In this document: positions 52,728 through 61,858 of the stretch, in pieces | Layout: every line of letters begins with the position of its first letter | Position numbering within the stretch: position 1 is the stretch's first letter | From: Candidatus Avelusimicrobium intestinipullorum | GTDB lineage: Bacteria > Elusimicrobiota > Elusimicrobia > Elusimicrobiales > Elusimicrobiaceae | NCBI GenBank assembly: GCA_944324635.1 | Contig: CALUXC010000007.1 | Coordinates: 23,639 to 87,638, forward strand | Direction of reading: 5' to 3' | Length of the DNA: 64,000 bases | Position numbers and translations under genes: made by a program | The notes under the pieces: model-generated | The model's input: the letters and a program-made list of their open reading frames with translations, nothing else | What the model was told of the DNA's origin: nothing | Database searches by the model: none

Positions 52728-55097
52728 ATGAAATATCTTTGCATACACGGACACTTTTACCAGCCCCCGCGCGAAAACGCCTGGCTGGAAGAAATTGAAA
52801 TCCAGGACAGCGCCGCCCCGTTCCACGATTGGAACAGCCGCATCTGTGCCGAATGTTATTCGCCCAATGCGTTGGCCCGCGTGCTGGACGGAAATAAAGA
52901 TTTGATTGATTTAACCAATAACTATTCCCGCATTAGTTTTAACTTTGGCCCGACGCTTTTGTCGTGGATGGAAAAACACGAGCCGGAAGTCTACCAGTCT
53001 ATCCTGGAGGCCGACCGCCTGGGCCGGGAACGCTTTGGCGGACACGGCTGCGCCATTGCCCAGGCCTATAACCACATGATTTTGCCCTTGGCCAACGCGC
53101 ACGACAAAGAAACCCAGGTAAAATGGGGGATTGCCGATTTTGAAAAACGCTTCGGCCGCAAGCCGGAAGCCTTGTGGCTGGCCGAAACCGCCTGCAATAC
53201 CGAAACGTTGGAAGTGCTGGCCAAAGAAGGCATGAAATTTGTAATTTTGGCGCCCGGGCAGTGCAAACGGGTGCGCAAAATTGGCGAAGAAAAGTGGCAG
53301 GAAGTGGGCGCGGGAGTGGACCCCAAACGCGCTTATTTGTGCAAGCTGCCCAGCGGGAAAACGATTGTGCTGTTTTTTTACGACGGGCCAATTTCCCAAG
53401 GGATTGCGTTTTCGGACACGCTTTCTTCCGGCGAAAAATTTGCTTCCCGCCTGTTAAGCACGTATAACGCCGGGGACGAACCGCAGCTTATGCATATCGC
53501 CACCGACGGTGAAACGTACGGCCACCATCAAAAATTTGCCGAAATGGCCCTGGCCTACTGCCTTAAAAAAGTGGAAGAAACCCCCGATGTGGAACTGACG
53601 GTGTACGGCGAGTTTTTGGCCAAACACCCGCCCGTGTACGAGGCGCAAATCGTGGAAAATTCTTCTTGGAGCTGCTTCCACGGGGTGGAACGCTGGCGCT
53701 CCAACTGCGGGTGCAATTCCGGCATGAAGCCCGGCTGGCACCAAAAATGGCGCGGACCGCTTCGCGCGGCGCTGGATTTTGTGCGCGACGAAATGGTCAA
53801 AACATTTGAAACCGTGGGCGGGCAATACTTTAAGGACCCGTGGGCTGCGCGCAACGATTATATTGATTTGGTGTTGGACCGCTCGCTGGACGCGCAGCAC
53901 CGCTTTTTCCTAAAACACGCCACCGAAAAAGCCTGGACCGACCGCTCCACCGCGCTTAGCTTGTTGGAAATGCAGCGCAACGCCATGTTGATGTACACCA
54001 GCTGCGGGTGGTTCTTTGACGAAATAAGCGGTATTGAAACCGTCCAAATTATGCAATATGCCGCCCGCGCCATAGAGCTCAACCGTTCTGTTTGCGGGGT
54101 GGATTTGGAACCGGCGTTTGTGGAAAAATTGGCCGAAGCGCCCAGCAACATTAAGGAACTTAAGAACGGGGCCACCGTGTATGAACGCTACGTAAAACCC
54201 CAGGCCATGCCGATAGAAAAAATCGCCTTGGAGCATGTGGTTTCGGTATTGGCGGACGATACGGTAAACCCGCAAAAAGCGTACGAGTGTGATGTGCTGG
54301 CGTATGCGCCTAAAAAGCTGACGGCTCCGGGGTTCCATTTGTGCTATGGGGACATTACGCTTAAGTCCCGCACGACTTTGCTGGAGCGGAAAATGCACTT
54401 TGCCGTTTTCCAGCGCGGCGCGGCCGATTTTGTTTGCGCGGCGGGGGCGGAAGGCTCCGTGGACTGCCAGGCCGTGTTTGCCCAATTGGAAACATTGTTT
54501 AACGGCGCCAAGTATGACGACTGTGCCGAACTGATCCGCCGTTCGTTTCCCAAGCAATATCCGCTGGTATCCATGTTTCAGGACGTCCGCCGCAAAGTGG
54601 TGGATTTGGTGCTTCGCAAAATGGACGAAGAAACCGACAAGAAATTTACGGAAGTGTTTGAGGAGCAATACCCCGTCGTGCGCGGTTTGCAGCTGATTGG
54701 GGCGCCCATTCCCAAAACTTTTTTGACGGTAGCCGAATTTGTGCTTTCCAACGATTTGAAGGCCGAGTTCCGCGCCGCGGACGTGGACGTAAACGATGTG
54801 GAAGAACTGATGGAAGACGTAAAAACCTTAGGGTTGGACGTTTCCAAAGGTTCGGTACGCCAGACCGTAAGCGAAAAGCTGACGTTCTTGGCGTTTGCGT
54901 TTGCGCGTAATCCGTCGGACAAAGCCTGCGCGCTTAAACTGGTGGAGTTCTTGAACTATGCCGAAATTTTCGGCTTTGAGCCGGACACCGTGCGCGCCCA
55001 GGAGTTTGTGTTCTTGGGGTTGCGCTCGTTGGGAGAAGAAGCCAAAAAGAAAGATATCCTGCGGGCGCTGGCACGCAAGCTAAAAATTGCGATCTAA
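52728..55097 (+). CDS. Glycoside hydrolase family 57 protein with DUF3536
   Basis: 789 residues. The N-terminal GH57 signature is MKYLCIHGHFYQPPREN. The likely nucleophile is E153 in LWLAETACNTETLEVLA and the acid/base-region Asp is D260 in ATDGETYGHHQ. A C-terminal DUF3536-type region follows. GH57 enzymes act on alpha-glucans as amylases, branching enzymes or pullulanases. No signal peptide is present, so it is probably cytoplasmic and works on stored or imported glucan. The start at 52728 gives the family N-terminus; an upstream in-frame ATG lies on the promoter. Confidence 0.88.
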   Translation: MKYLCIHGHFYQPPRENAWLEEIEIQDSAAPFHDWNSRICAECYSPNALARVLDGNKDLIDLTNNYSRISFNFGPTLLSWMEKHEPEVYQSILEADRLGRERFGGHGCAIAQAYNHMILPLANAHDKETQVKWGIADFEKRFGRKPEALWLAETACNTETLEVLAKEGMKFVILAPGQCKRVRKIGEEKWQEVGAGVDPKRAYLCKLPSGKTIVLFFYDGPISQGIAFSDTLSSGEKFASRLLSTYNAGDEPQLMHIATDGETYGHHQKFAEMALAYCLKKVEETPDVELTVYGEFLAKHPPVYEAQIVENSSWSCFHGVERWRSNCGCNSGMKPGWHQKWRGPLRAALDFVRDEMVKTFETVGGQYFKDPWAARNDYIDLVLDRSLDAQHRFFLKHATEKAWTDRSTALSLLEMQRNAMLMYTSCGWFFDEISGIETVQIMQYAARAIELNRSVCGVDLEPAFVEKLAEAPSNIKELKNGATVYERYVKPQAMPIEKIALEHVVSVLADDTVNPQKAYECDVLAYAPKKLTAPGFHLCYGDITLKSRTTLLERKMHFAVFQRGAADFVCAAGAEGSVDCQAVFAQLETLFNGAKYDDCAELIRRSFPKQYPLVSMFQDVRRKVVDLVLRKMDEETDKKFTEVFEEQYPVVRGLQLIGAPIPKTFLTVAEFVLSNDLKAEFRAADVDVNDVEELMEDVKTLGLDVSKGSVRQTVSEKLTFLAFAFARNPSDKACALKLVEFLNYAEIFGFEPDTVRAQEFVFLGLRSLGEEAKKKDILRALARKLKIAI

Positions 55098-55113
55098 GGC
55101 AGTATTTCCAAAT

Positions 55114-55146
55114 AAAAAGGCCGCCCCAAAAAGGCGGCCTTTTTTG
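55114..55146. terminator. Bidirectional terminator between GH57 and Sel1 genes
   Basis: AAAAAGGCCGCC/GGCGGCCTTTTT with a CCAAAA-type loop and T runs on both strands. Confidence 0.9.
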
Positions 55147-55158
55147 ATGCGTAAAAAA

Positions 55159-55779
55159 CTATTGCTTAAAGTTGCGCATGACCTCGTCCTGCAGTTTTTT
55201 GATTTTTCGTTTGGCCATGGGTTCCCCTTGTTTGGAAGCCAAAAAGTAATAATGCAGGGCCAATTTGTCGTTCTTTTCCACGCCCAAACCGCGTTCGTAC
55301 AAATCGGCGGTTAAAGTTTGGGCGATGGGGCTTTTATCGTCGGCCGCGGCTTTCATGGTTTCAAAGCCTTTCGCTTCATCTTTGGCTACGCCAATGCCGT
55401 TTAGATAGCATACCGCCAAATTCACGCGGGCCTCAAAATCACCCGTGTCGGCCGCCGTTTGATACCAAAAAAACGTTTTGGACGGGTCCGCCGTGCACCC
55501 TTGCCCCGCGTTGTACAGCCCGGCCAGGGCATTCATGGCGCGCACGTGGCCGTTTTTGGCGGCCGTTTCAAACCAGTTAAACGCCTGGGCGTAATCCTGC
55601 GGGGCGTGTTTGCCGCGGTAGTAAAGGCGGCCCAGTTCATATTGGGCTTCTTGATCTCCCAGAGCGGCTTTTTTTAGCAGTTTTTTCAGCGGGTTATAGG
55701 TAAATCTATACAGAAAAAACAAAATGACGGCCAAGGCAAAAATAATGGACAGGGCCGTTTGGGTTTCCAACAAATTCAT
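55159..55779 (-). CDS. Membrane-anchored Sel1-repeat protein
   Basis: 206 residues. A single N-terminal helix (about residues 8-25) is followed by at least four Sel1/TPR-like repeats: AQYELGRLYYRG, AMNALAGLYNAGQG, ARVNLAVCYLNGIGV and AQTLTADLYERGLGV. Sel1 repeats form protein-binding solenoids. It overlaps the next Sel1 gene upstream (ATGA) and is the last gene of lolC/E-lolD-sel1-sel1. Confidence 0.85.
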   Translation of the reverse strand: MNLLETQTALSIIFALAVILFFLYRFTYNPLKKLLKKAALGDQEAQYELGRLYYRGKHAPQDYAQAFNWFETAAKNGHVRAMNALAGLYNAGQGCTADPSKTFFWYQTAADTGDFEARVNLAVCYLNGIGVAKDEAKGFETMKAAADDKSPIAQTLTADLYERGLGVEKNDKLALHYYFLASKQGEPMAKRKIKKLQDEVMRNFKQ

Positions 55780-56723
55780 CGGGCGGACTCCTTCTCTTGG
55801 GCTTTTTTAGCGTCTTGCTTTTTCGTTTTTTGGGCTTCTTTCTGCCATTTGCGGGCCAGCTTGGCATTGGCCGGTATGCCTTGCCCTCGCTCATACATAT
55901 CCGCCAAGCGTTCTTGTGCGGCGGCTACGCCTTGCTGGGCGGCCAGGCGCGTCCAGCGGAAAGCCTGATACAAATCGGCTTGCGTGCCGTAGCCTTGTTC
56001 GTACCATTGGGCCGTTTGCCATTGGGCGGGGGCATAGCGTTGTTTGGCGGCCCGGAGCATATAGTCAAACGCGCGGCGCGCGTTAGGCTCGGTGCCGGTA
56101 CCCGTTTGATAGCCCAGGGCCGTTAAGTATTGGGCGCGTTCGCTTTCCAAATCGGCGGCTTGTTTTAAGAGGGAAAAACTTTCCTGCGGGTCTTCTTCGC
56201 CTTTTTCTATGCCCAAATACAACAGGGCCGAAGGCAGGCGGTAATTGGCGGCTTTTTCCAGCCACTGGCGTGCGAGGGCATCATCTTGTTGGCAGCCGCT
56301 GCCTTTTTTGTAGGCGCGGTATATTTCCAGCGCGGCAGGCGGATAGCCGTCCTGCGCCAGTTGCAACAGCATGTCAAAGGCTTGGAGCGGAGCTTTCTTG
56401 ACGCCTTGCCCGTACATGAGCATAAACGCCTGGGAATAGGCGGCGTACTCGCTGCCGGTTTTTTGAGCGGCTTTTTGATAATATTTGTAGGCCTTTTTGT
56501 AATTTTGCTTGGTGCCTACGCCTTGATAATACAATTCGGCCAGGTCTACCAGCGAGTCGTCAAACCCGGCTTTTACTTCGCCTTTTACCTGTTTGAAGGT
56601 GCGCTCTTCGGCTTCTTGGCGAAGTTTAAGCATTTCTTCGGCAGCGGGGTCCGTTTCCACGGCAGGCGACGCCGTTAATACGGTGGCGCAGAGCAGGAAT
56701 AAAAGCGTAAAAAGTTTTTTCAT
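55776..56723 (-). CDS. Exported Sel1-repeat protein
   Basis: 315 residues. A signal peptide (1-18, ending LTASPA) is followed by about six Sel1 repeats, such as LAELYYQGVGT, FMLMYGQGV, ALLYLGIEKGEE and RLADMYERGQGI. The last 25 residues are Lys/Gln-rich and charged. It is probably a periplasmic scaffold. It overlaps lolD by four bases, so it is made with the lipoprotein-release machinery; a role in lipoprotein handling is a guess from context. Confidence 0.85.
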   Translation of the reverse strand: MKKLFTLLFLLCATVLTASPAVETDPAAEEMLKLRQEAEERTFKQVKGEVKAGFDDSLVDLAELYYQGVGTKQNYKKAYKYYQKAAQKTGSEYAAYSQAFMLMYGQGVKKAPLQAFDMLLQLAQDGYPPAALEIYRAYKKGSGCQQDDALARQWLEKAANYRLPSALLYLGIEKGEEDPQESFSLLKQAADLESERAQYLTALGYQTGTGTEPNARRAFDYMLRAAKQRYAPAQWQTAQWYEQGYGTQADLYQAFRWTRLAAQQGVAAAQERLADMYERGQGIPANAKLARKWQKEAQKTKKQDAKKAQEKESAR

Positions 56724-57385
56724 TTCGTTTTTACCAGTTTGCGGTTTTCCAAGGTGTAGACTTCGTCTGCATAGTCTGCGGCGTGGACATCGTGCGTAAC
56801 CATCAGCACGGTCAATCCGTTCTCGCGGCTCATGCGGGCAAAATCTTCAAACACCTGCAGCTTGCGGGCGGCGTCCAAGTTGCCGGTGGGTTCGTCCGCC
56901 AGCAAGAGGGGCGGGTCGTTGCGCAGGGCGCGGGCAATGCTGGCGCGCTGTTTTTCGCCGCCGGATAAATCCGCCGGCAGTTTGTGGCTGATAGCGCCCA
57001 AACCTAAATTGGCCAGCAGCTTTTGCGCTTTCTGCGGGTCGGGTTTGCCGCGCATTAGGGCGGGCATGTCCACATTTTCCAAAAGCGAAAATTCCGGCAG
57101 CAGGCCGTCAAACTGAAAAACAAACCCCATCTTTTTAAGCCGCAGGGCCGAGCGGGCCGTTTCGCTTTTCATGGCGGTGATGTTTTGCCCGTCCACGCGG
57201 ATAGTGCCGGAGGTGGGTTTGTCCAGCATGGCGATTAAATTTAACAGCGTACTCTTGCCCGAGCCGCTGGGCCCCAACAGCACGGTAAATTTGCCGCGCT
57301 TAATGGTGAGCGTTACGTCCTCCAACACGCAGAGGTTTTCGTCGCCCTGACCGTAAATTTTAGTTAAATGTTCCAGTTCTATCAT
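56720..57385 (-). CDS. lolD: Lipoprotein-releasing ABC transporter ATPase
   Basis: 221 residues. Walker A is GPSGSGKST (about 38-46), the signature DLSGGEKQRASIARAL and Walker B LLLADEPTGNLD. Length and the MIELEHLTKIYGQGDENL start match LolD of the MacB/LolD family. It powers release of outer-membrane lipoproteins from the inner membrane. It starts one base after the permease stop. Confidence 0.92.
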   Translation of the reverse strand: MIELEHLTKIYGQGDENLCVLEDVTLTIKRGKFTVLLGPSGSGKSTLLNLIAMLDKPTSGTIRVDGQNITAMKSETARSALRLKKMGFVFQFDGLLPEFSLLENVDMPALMRGKPDPQKAQKLLANLGLGAISHKLPADLSGGEKQRASIARALRNDPPLLLADEPTGNLDAARKLQVFEDFARMSRENGLTVLMVTHDVHAADYADEVYTLENRKLVKTK

Positions 57386-57386
57386 A

Positions 57387-58604
57387 TCATCCGTACCGTA
57401 TGGCGTCGGTGGGGTGGACGCGGGAAGCTTTCACCGCGGGATACAGGCCCGCTACAAAACAAATCAAACAGCTGCCGCCCACTACGGCCACAATGTCCCA
57501 CAGCTGCATGCGCACGGGGACTTTGGTTAAATAGTAAATGTCGCCGGGGAGTTCTACAATGTTAAACGTGGCGATAATCCAGCACAGCAGGCACGCCAGC
57601 AACAGCCCCAGCACGATGCCCAGCCCCGCTATCACCATGGCTTCCCACATAAATACCTTGCGTATCATGCGGGGGCTGGCGCCCATCGCGCGCATGATGC
57701 CGATATCGCGCAGTTTTTCGGTTCCCAGCAAAATCAGGTTTCCCGCAATGTTGAGCGAGGCAACGCCAATGATTAAAAATAAAATGATGAACATCATCGT
57801 TTTTTCCAGTTTTAAGGCGGCATAGAGCGTGCTGTTAAGCTGGGCAAATGTGCGCACGGAATAACCGTGGCCGATGGCGTCTTTGATTTGTTCGGCGGCT
57901 TTATCGGCGTCGTTAATGTTGTGCAGTTTAACGGCAATACCCGTGGTGCCTTGGCGCAGGCCTAGAAAGTCGCTTGCGTGGGGCAGAAGCGTGTAGGCGA
58001 TGGTGTTGTCAAACTCGTAATAACCGGTGCGCAACAGGCCGCTTACGCGGAATTTTTTCATTTTGGGGAACATGCCCGCAGAGGTGGAAATGGATTGGGG
58101 GGAGATGAGCACCACATCGTCGCCAATGTCGGCCCCCAAGTTGTTGGCCAGTTCGCTTCCCAACACCAGCGGCGGGGGCGCGTCCTGCGGCCAATCGGGC
58201 GTGAAAGAACCTTCTTCCACCGAGTCTGCCAGCGAGTTGATTTTGCGTTCTTGTTCGGGGTCCAACCCGCGGATAATCAGCCCAACGCTTTGGCCCGCAT
58301 ACGTTAAAATGGCTTGGCCGTAAATATGCGGAGCGGCTGCCTGCACGAGGGGAAGCTTTTCTACGGTTTGAATATTTTTTTTGTAGGTTTGTTCGCTCAT
58401 GCGGCCAAAAATGAGGATATGGCTTTGCGCACCGATGATTTTGTCTTTAATATCGGTTTGAAAGCCGTTCATAACGGATAAAGTGGTGATTAACGCCGCC
58501 ACGCCCACGCTTACGCCCGCCACGCCAATGAGGGTGGTGATAAAGGCAAAAAGGCCCTGGCGGCGGGTAAGGTAGCGCACGGCTACAAAACGTTCAAATT
58601 TCAT
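57387..58604 (-). CDS. Lipoprotein-releasing permease, LolC/LolE family
   Basis: 405 residues. The first transmembrane helix (about 20-43) has the family start RFVAVRYLTRRQGLFAF and the GVAGVSVGVAALI turn. A large periplasmic MacB-like domain follows, then three C-terminal helices of the FtsX fold. Only one permease gene is present, so it probably works as a homodimer (LolF-like) with LolD. It has its own unit downstream of the lysS terminator. Confidence 0.9.
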   Translation of the reverse strand: MKFERFVAVRYLTRRQGLFAFITTLIGVAGVSVGVAALITTLSVMNGFQTDIKDKIIGAQSHILIFGRMSEQTYKKNIQTVEKLPLVQAAAPHIYGQAILTYAGQSVGLIIRGLDPEQERKINSLADSVEEGSFTPDWPQDAPPPLVLGSELANNLGADIGDDVVLISPQSISTSAGMFPKMKKFRVSGLLRTGYYEFDNTIAYTLLPHASDFLGLRQGTTGIAVKLHNINDADKAAEQIKDAIGHGYSVRTFAQLNSTLYAALKLEKTMMFIILFLIIGVASLNIAGNLILLGTEKLRDIGIMRAMGASPRMIRKVFMWEAMVIAGLGIVLGLLLACLLCWIIATFNIVELPGDIYYLTKVPVRMQLWDIVAVVGGSCLICFVAGLYPAVKASRVHPTDAIRYG

Positions 58605-58676
58605 AGTTGTATTTTACCTTATATAGAGCAACTTGTCCCGCGGGGTATGCCCGGCAAACGCATGCGCGGCAAAATA

Positions 58677-58711
58677 AAACCCCCGCGCTCCTGTCAGCGC
58701 GGGGGTTTTTG
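58677..58711 (-). terminator. Terminator after lysS
   Basis: AAAACCCCCGCGCT/AGCGCGGGGGTTTT with a CCTGTC-type loop. T runs lie on both strands. Confidence 0.9.
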
Positions 58712-58721
58712 TTTAAGAGGT

Positions 58722-60245
58722 TTATTTTCCTTCTTTTTCGTCCAGCTTTTTAAGCGTGGGGAACAAGATGATTTCGCGAATGGAGTCTTGCCCCGTAAGC
58801 ATCATGACGATACGGTCAATACCGATGCCCATACCGCCGGTGGGCGGCATGCCGCTTTCCATAGCTTCAATATAGTCGGCGTCCAGAATGTCGGCATTTT
58901 CGGCGTCTTCGCCTTTGGCTTCGGCTTTGGCGGCGGCTTGGTCTTTAAGGCGCTGCAGCTGGTCGGCCGGGTCGTTAAGCTCGGTGTAGGCGTTAGCCAA
59001 TTCCTGCCCGTTTACGAACACTTCAAAGCGTTCCACAATTTCCGGGTCGCCCGGTTTGGTTTTGGAGAACGGGCTGACTGCGGTGGGGTAATCCAACGCG
59101 ATGACGGGGTTGTGGTAATCGGCCAAGAGTTTGCCTTCAAAAAGTTCGTCAAAGATGTCCGAGTCGGAATCGTCCGCCGAGAATTTGACGCCCTGTTCCT
59201 TGGCTACTTCTTCCAATTTGGCGCGGTTGAATTTGCGGCCGTTTAAGACTTCGTGAATATCGCGGTCGAATTTTTCCTGCCAAGCCTGCGGGATATAGAG
59301 GCGTTTGTAGGGCGGGCGCAAGTCCACGTCGTAGCCGCGGAAATGAATGGTTTCCGCGCCGATGGCTTTGGCCGCGTTGCCCAACACTTCGTCAAACAAA
59401 TCGGCCATGGTGTTCACGTCCCCGTAGGCCTGGTAAAGCTCCATCATGGTAAATTCGGGGTTGTGGGTGGTGTCAATCCCTTCGTTGCGGAACATGTGCC
59501 CAATTTCGTAAATCTTGTCCATACCGCCGATAATCAAGCGTTTGTGGTACAGTTCCAACGCAATACGCATAAAAAGCGGCATTTTAAGTGCGTTGTGGAA
59601 CGTTTCAAACGGTCTGGCCACGGCACCGCCGGAATCGGGGTTCAAAATGGGGGTTTCCACTTCCAGGAAACCTTTTTCGTCCAACGTTTTGCGAATGGAG
59701 GAAATGATTTTGGCGCGTTTAATGAAAATTTCTTTCACGTCTTCGTTGGCGATCAAGTCCAAGTGGCGTTTGCGGAAGCGCACTTCGGTGTCCTGCAAGC
59801 CGTGGTATTTTTCCGGCATGGGGCGAATGGCTTTGGAAAGGAGCGTAAGCTTGGTGGCTTTGATGGTTTTTTCGCCCGTTTTGGTTACGAAAACATGCCC
59901 GGTGACGGATACAAAATCACCCACGGCAATATGTTTTTTGAAAAAAGCGTAAGATTCTTCGCCCAGGTTGTCTTTGGCGATATAGAGCTGCACGCGGCCG
60001 GAAAAATCGCGCAAGTGCGCAAACGCGGCCTTGCCCATCAAGCGCAGCTGCATGAGGCGCCCGGCGGTAACGGCTTCGGCCCCTTCGGGGGAGTTTTTGG
60101 CTTCCAGGCAGGAAATTTGTTTTTCGCAGCGGTTCGGATAAGGCGCTACGCCCAATTGGCGGATTTCTTCTACTTCCGCGTAGCGCTGGGCAATAATTTC
60201 GTCCAACGCGGTGTTATGTTGGTGTTGGGTATTTTCGGTAGACAT
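58722..60245 (-). CDS. lysS: Lysyl-tRNA synthetase, class II
   Basis: 507 residues. The N-terminal OB-fold anticodon domain (AGRLMQLRLMGKAAFAHLRD) is followed by the class II core: motif 1 region FLEVETPIL, motif 2 FRNEGIDTTHNPEFTMME and motif 3 GMGIGIDRIVMMLTG. All are intact. It charges tRNA-Lys. It diverges from the ankyrin gene. Confidence 0.96.
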   Translation of the reverse strand: MSTENTQHQHNTALDEIIAQRYAEVEEIRQLGVAPYPNRCEKQISCLEAKNSPEGAEAVTAGRLMQLRLMGKAAFAHLRDFSGRVQLYIAKDNLGEESYAFFKKHIAVGDFVSVTGHVFVTKTGEKTIKATKLTLLSKAIRPMPEKYHGLQDTEVRFRKRHLDLIANEDVKEIFIKRAKIISSIRKTLDEKGFLEVETPILNPDSGGAVARPFETFHNALKMPLFMRIALELYHKRLIIGGMDKIYEIGHMFRNEGIDTTHNPEFTMMELYQAYGDVNTMADLFDEVLGNAAKAIGAETIHFRGYDVDLRPPYKRLYIPQAWQEKFDRDIHEVLNGRKFNRAKLEEVAKEQGVKFSADDSDSDIFDELFEGKLLADYHNPVIALDYPTAVSPFSKTKPGDPEIVERFEVFVNGQELANAYTELNDPADQLQRLKDQAAAKAEAKGEDAENADILDADYIEAMESGMPPTGGMGIGIDRIVMMLTGQDSIREIILFPTLKKLDEKEGK

Positions 60246-60342
60246 CTGTAAAACCTCTTAATTAATATCTAGTATATTTTAGCAAATTGGGGCCGTGGTG
60301 CGGGGGGCGAATAATTGGTACAATAAACCACGGGGAATGTTT

Positions 60343-60954
60343 ATGAAAGCAAGTACTATTTTTACTTTTTTGTTGGTGATGGCCCTGCTGACGGGCGGTT
60401 TGTACTGGCGCTATCACGTGCAGGATACGGACGCCCGCGGGGCAACCCGCTTGATGCGCTCCATTGAAAACCATGCCGAACTGCAAGACACGATTAAACT
60501 GATTGAAAAAAGCGAAGACATCAACGTGCGGGACAAATCCGGCCAAACCGCGCTGTTTTATGCGGCGCGTTCAGCTCAGGACCCGCAGGTTGTGCGCGAC
60601 TTGCTGGAAGCGGGAGCCAATTTGCATATTGCCGATGAAAACGGCCAAACGGCTCTAATGGTGGCGGCGCGGGAAAATCCTTCCGTTGGCGTGTTGGAAG
60701 AATTTACCAAAAACGGAGCCCACGTAAACGCCGCGGATAACGAAGGCAATACCGCCCTGCTGTTGGCCGCCCAATACAATACGGCCGAGGTCATTAAAGC
60801 GCTCCTGCGCGCCAAGGCGGACCCGGACTTGCCCGGCCCGCAAGGCCTTACGGCGGGGGAGGCATTGGCGGAAAATACCCACCTGTCGGACCAGCAAAAA
60901 ACCGACTACCGCCAGGCCATGCTGGTGCTTTCCATTTTGCGCCCGGGCAGATAA
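60343..60954 (+). CDS. Membrane-anchored ankyrin-repeat protein
   Basis: 203 residues. An N-terminal hydrophobic helix (about residues 5-24) acts as a membrane anchor or signal. Three to four ankyrin repeats follow: DKSGQTALFYAARS, DENGQTALMVAARE and DNEGNTALLLAAQYN, each with the inter-repeat GAN/GAH/KAD turn. The repeats bind proteins, and the partner is unknown. The start at 60343 follows CGGGGA; TACAAT at 60319 is a likely -10 box. Confidence 0.85.
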   Translation: MKASTIFTFLLVMALLTGGLYWRYHVQDTDARGATRLMRSIENHAELQDTIKLIEKSEDINVRDKSGQTALFYAARSAQDPQVVRDLLEAGANLHIADENGQTALMVAARENPSVGVLEEFTKNGAHVNAADNEGNTALLLAAQYNTAEVIKALLRAKADPDLPGPQGLTAGEALAENTHLSDQQKTDYRQAMLVLSILRPGR

Positions 60955-60979
60955 CAATCTAAGCTGTGTGAAACAACTA

Positions 60980-61008
60980 AAAATCCCCCGATTTTCTCGG
61001 GGGATTTT
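60980..61008. terminator. Bidirectional terminator between the ankyrin gene and the paralogue array
   Basis: AAATCCCCCGA/TCGGGGGATTT with a TTTTC loop. Confidence 0.85.
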
Positions 61009-61021
61009 GCATATCGGGGTA

Positions 61022-61858
61022 TTATTTTTCGTTTGGATATAACAGCCGCAGGGCGGCGGACTGTGCCTTGGCGGGGATAGAGGTGCGGTACGGGTGGAAT
61101 AAAAATCCGTCGGCCGCCGGCGTAATTTGGCCCCAGGTCAGGTGTCCGTTTAAGTTGACCAGCGCGCTGACGCGTACAATTTGGGAAGGGGGAATGTCTT
61201 GTTCCGTTTCCGTCATATGATTGCTTTTTCCGTCAAATCCGCTGATGTGTACAATAACGGGAAGCCCCGGTTCGTTGGCGCGGGCATAGCGGGCGGCAAT
61301 GGAAGGCGTATTGACCATAAAAATCAGCCTTTTTTGTGTCCAGGCATCTATTCCACAGCGGGAAGCCAACAAGCCTTTGGAAAAAATTTCATGCAAATCT
61401 TGCGCCGGCTGGCGAAGCACCATGCCGCGGGCCATATCGCCCGGGTAGAGCTGTACCGGATAATCGGGCAGGTGGCGAACAAAGGATACTTGCAGGGAGG
61501 AAAAATCGGTCAGAAAAACCGCTTTGTTTTTTTGAACGGCCGGCACGGAAAACTCTTTTGCCAACGTCCCCGGACGGGTGAGAAGCAGACGCTGGATTTG
61601 TTTTTCGGATAAACGTTTTTGTTCCCGCAGGGTTTGGCGGATACGCGCCGTTTCGGCGGCGGAAAACAAATAGGTGCGCGCCGCAAAATGGCTTTCCCGT
61701 GCGAAAGCGGCTTGGCGTTGTATGCTGGCGGAAACGGCTTCGGCACGCACCCGGGTCAGACGGCGCAGAGCCCCTTGCCATTTTTGCGCTTCGGCCGGCA
61801 GGGCGGATAGCATACCGCACAACAGTACGGCGGCAACGCGGAAAAGGTTTTTGTTCAT
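61022..61858 (-). CDS. Exported ADP-ribosyltransferase-like protein, copy 1 (ExE motif kept)
   Basis: 278 residues, third gene of the array in transcription order. A signal peptide (1-24) is followed by QKW, shared with both neighbours. The layout R144-G145 (ARGMVL), N183-T-P-S186 followed by IAARYA, and E217-T-E219-QDIPPSQI matches the R, STS and ExE blocks of cholera-toxin-type ADP-ribosyltransferases, where ExE is also followed by an IPxSQI turn. The shared C-terminal motif is GHLTWGQ. The fold is inferred from these blocks alone. Transfer activity and target are unknown. Its start overlaps copy 2 by four bases. Confidence 0.5.
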   Translation of the reverse strand: MNKNLFRVAAVLLCGMLSALPAEAQKWQGALRRLTRVRAEAVSASIQRQAAFARESHFAARTYLFSAAETARIRQTLREQKRLSEKQIQRLLLTRPGTLAKEFSVPAVQKNKAVFLTDFSSLQVSFVRHLPDYPVQLYPGDMARGMVLRQPAQDLHEIFSKGLLASRCGIDAWTQKRLIFMVNTPSIAARYARANEPGLPVIVHISGFDGKSNHMTETEQDIPPSQIVRVSALVNLNGHLTWGQITPAADGFLFHPYRTSIPAKAQSAALRLLYPNEK

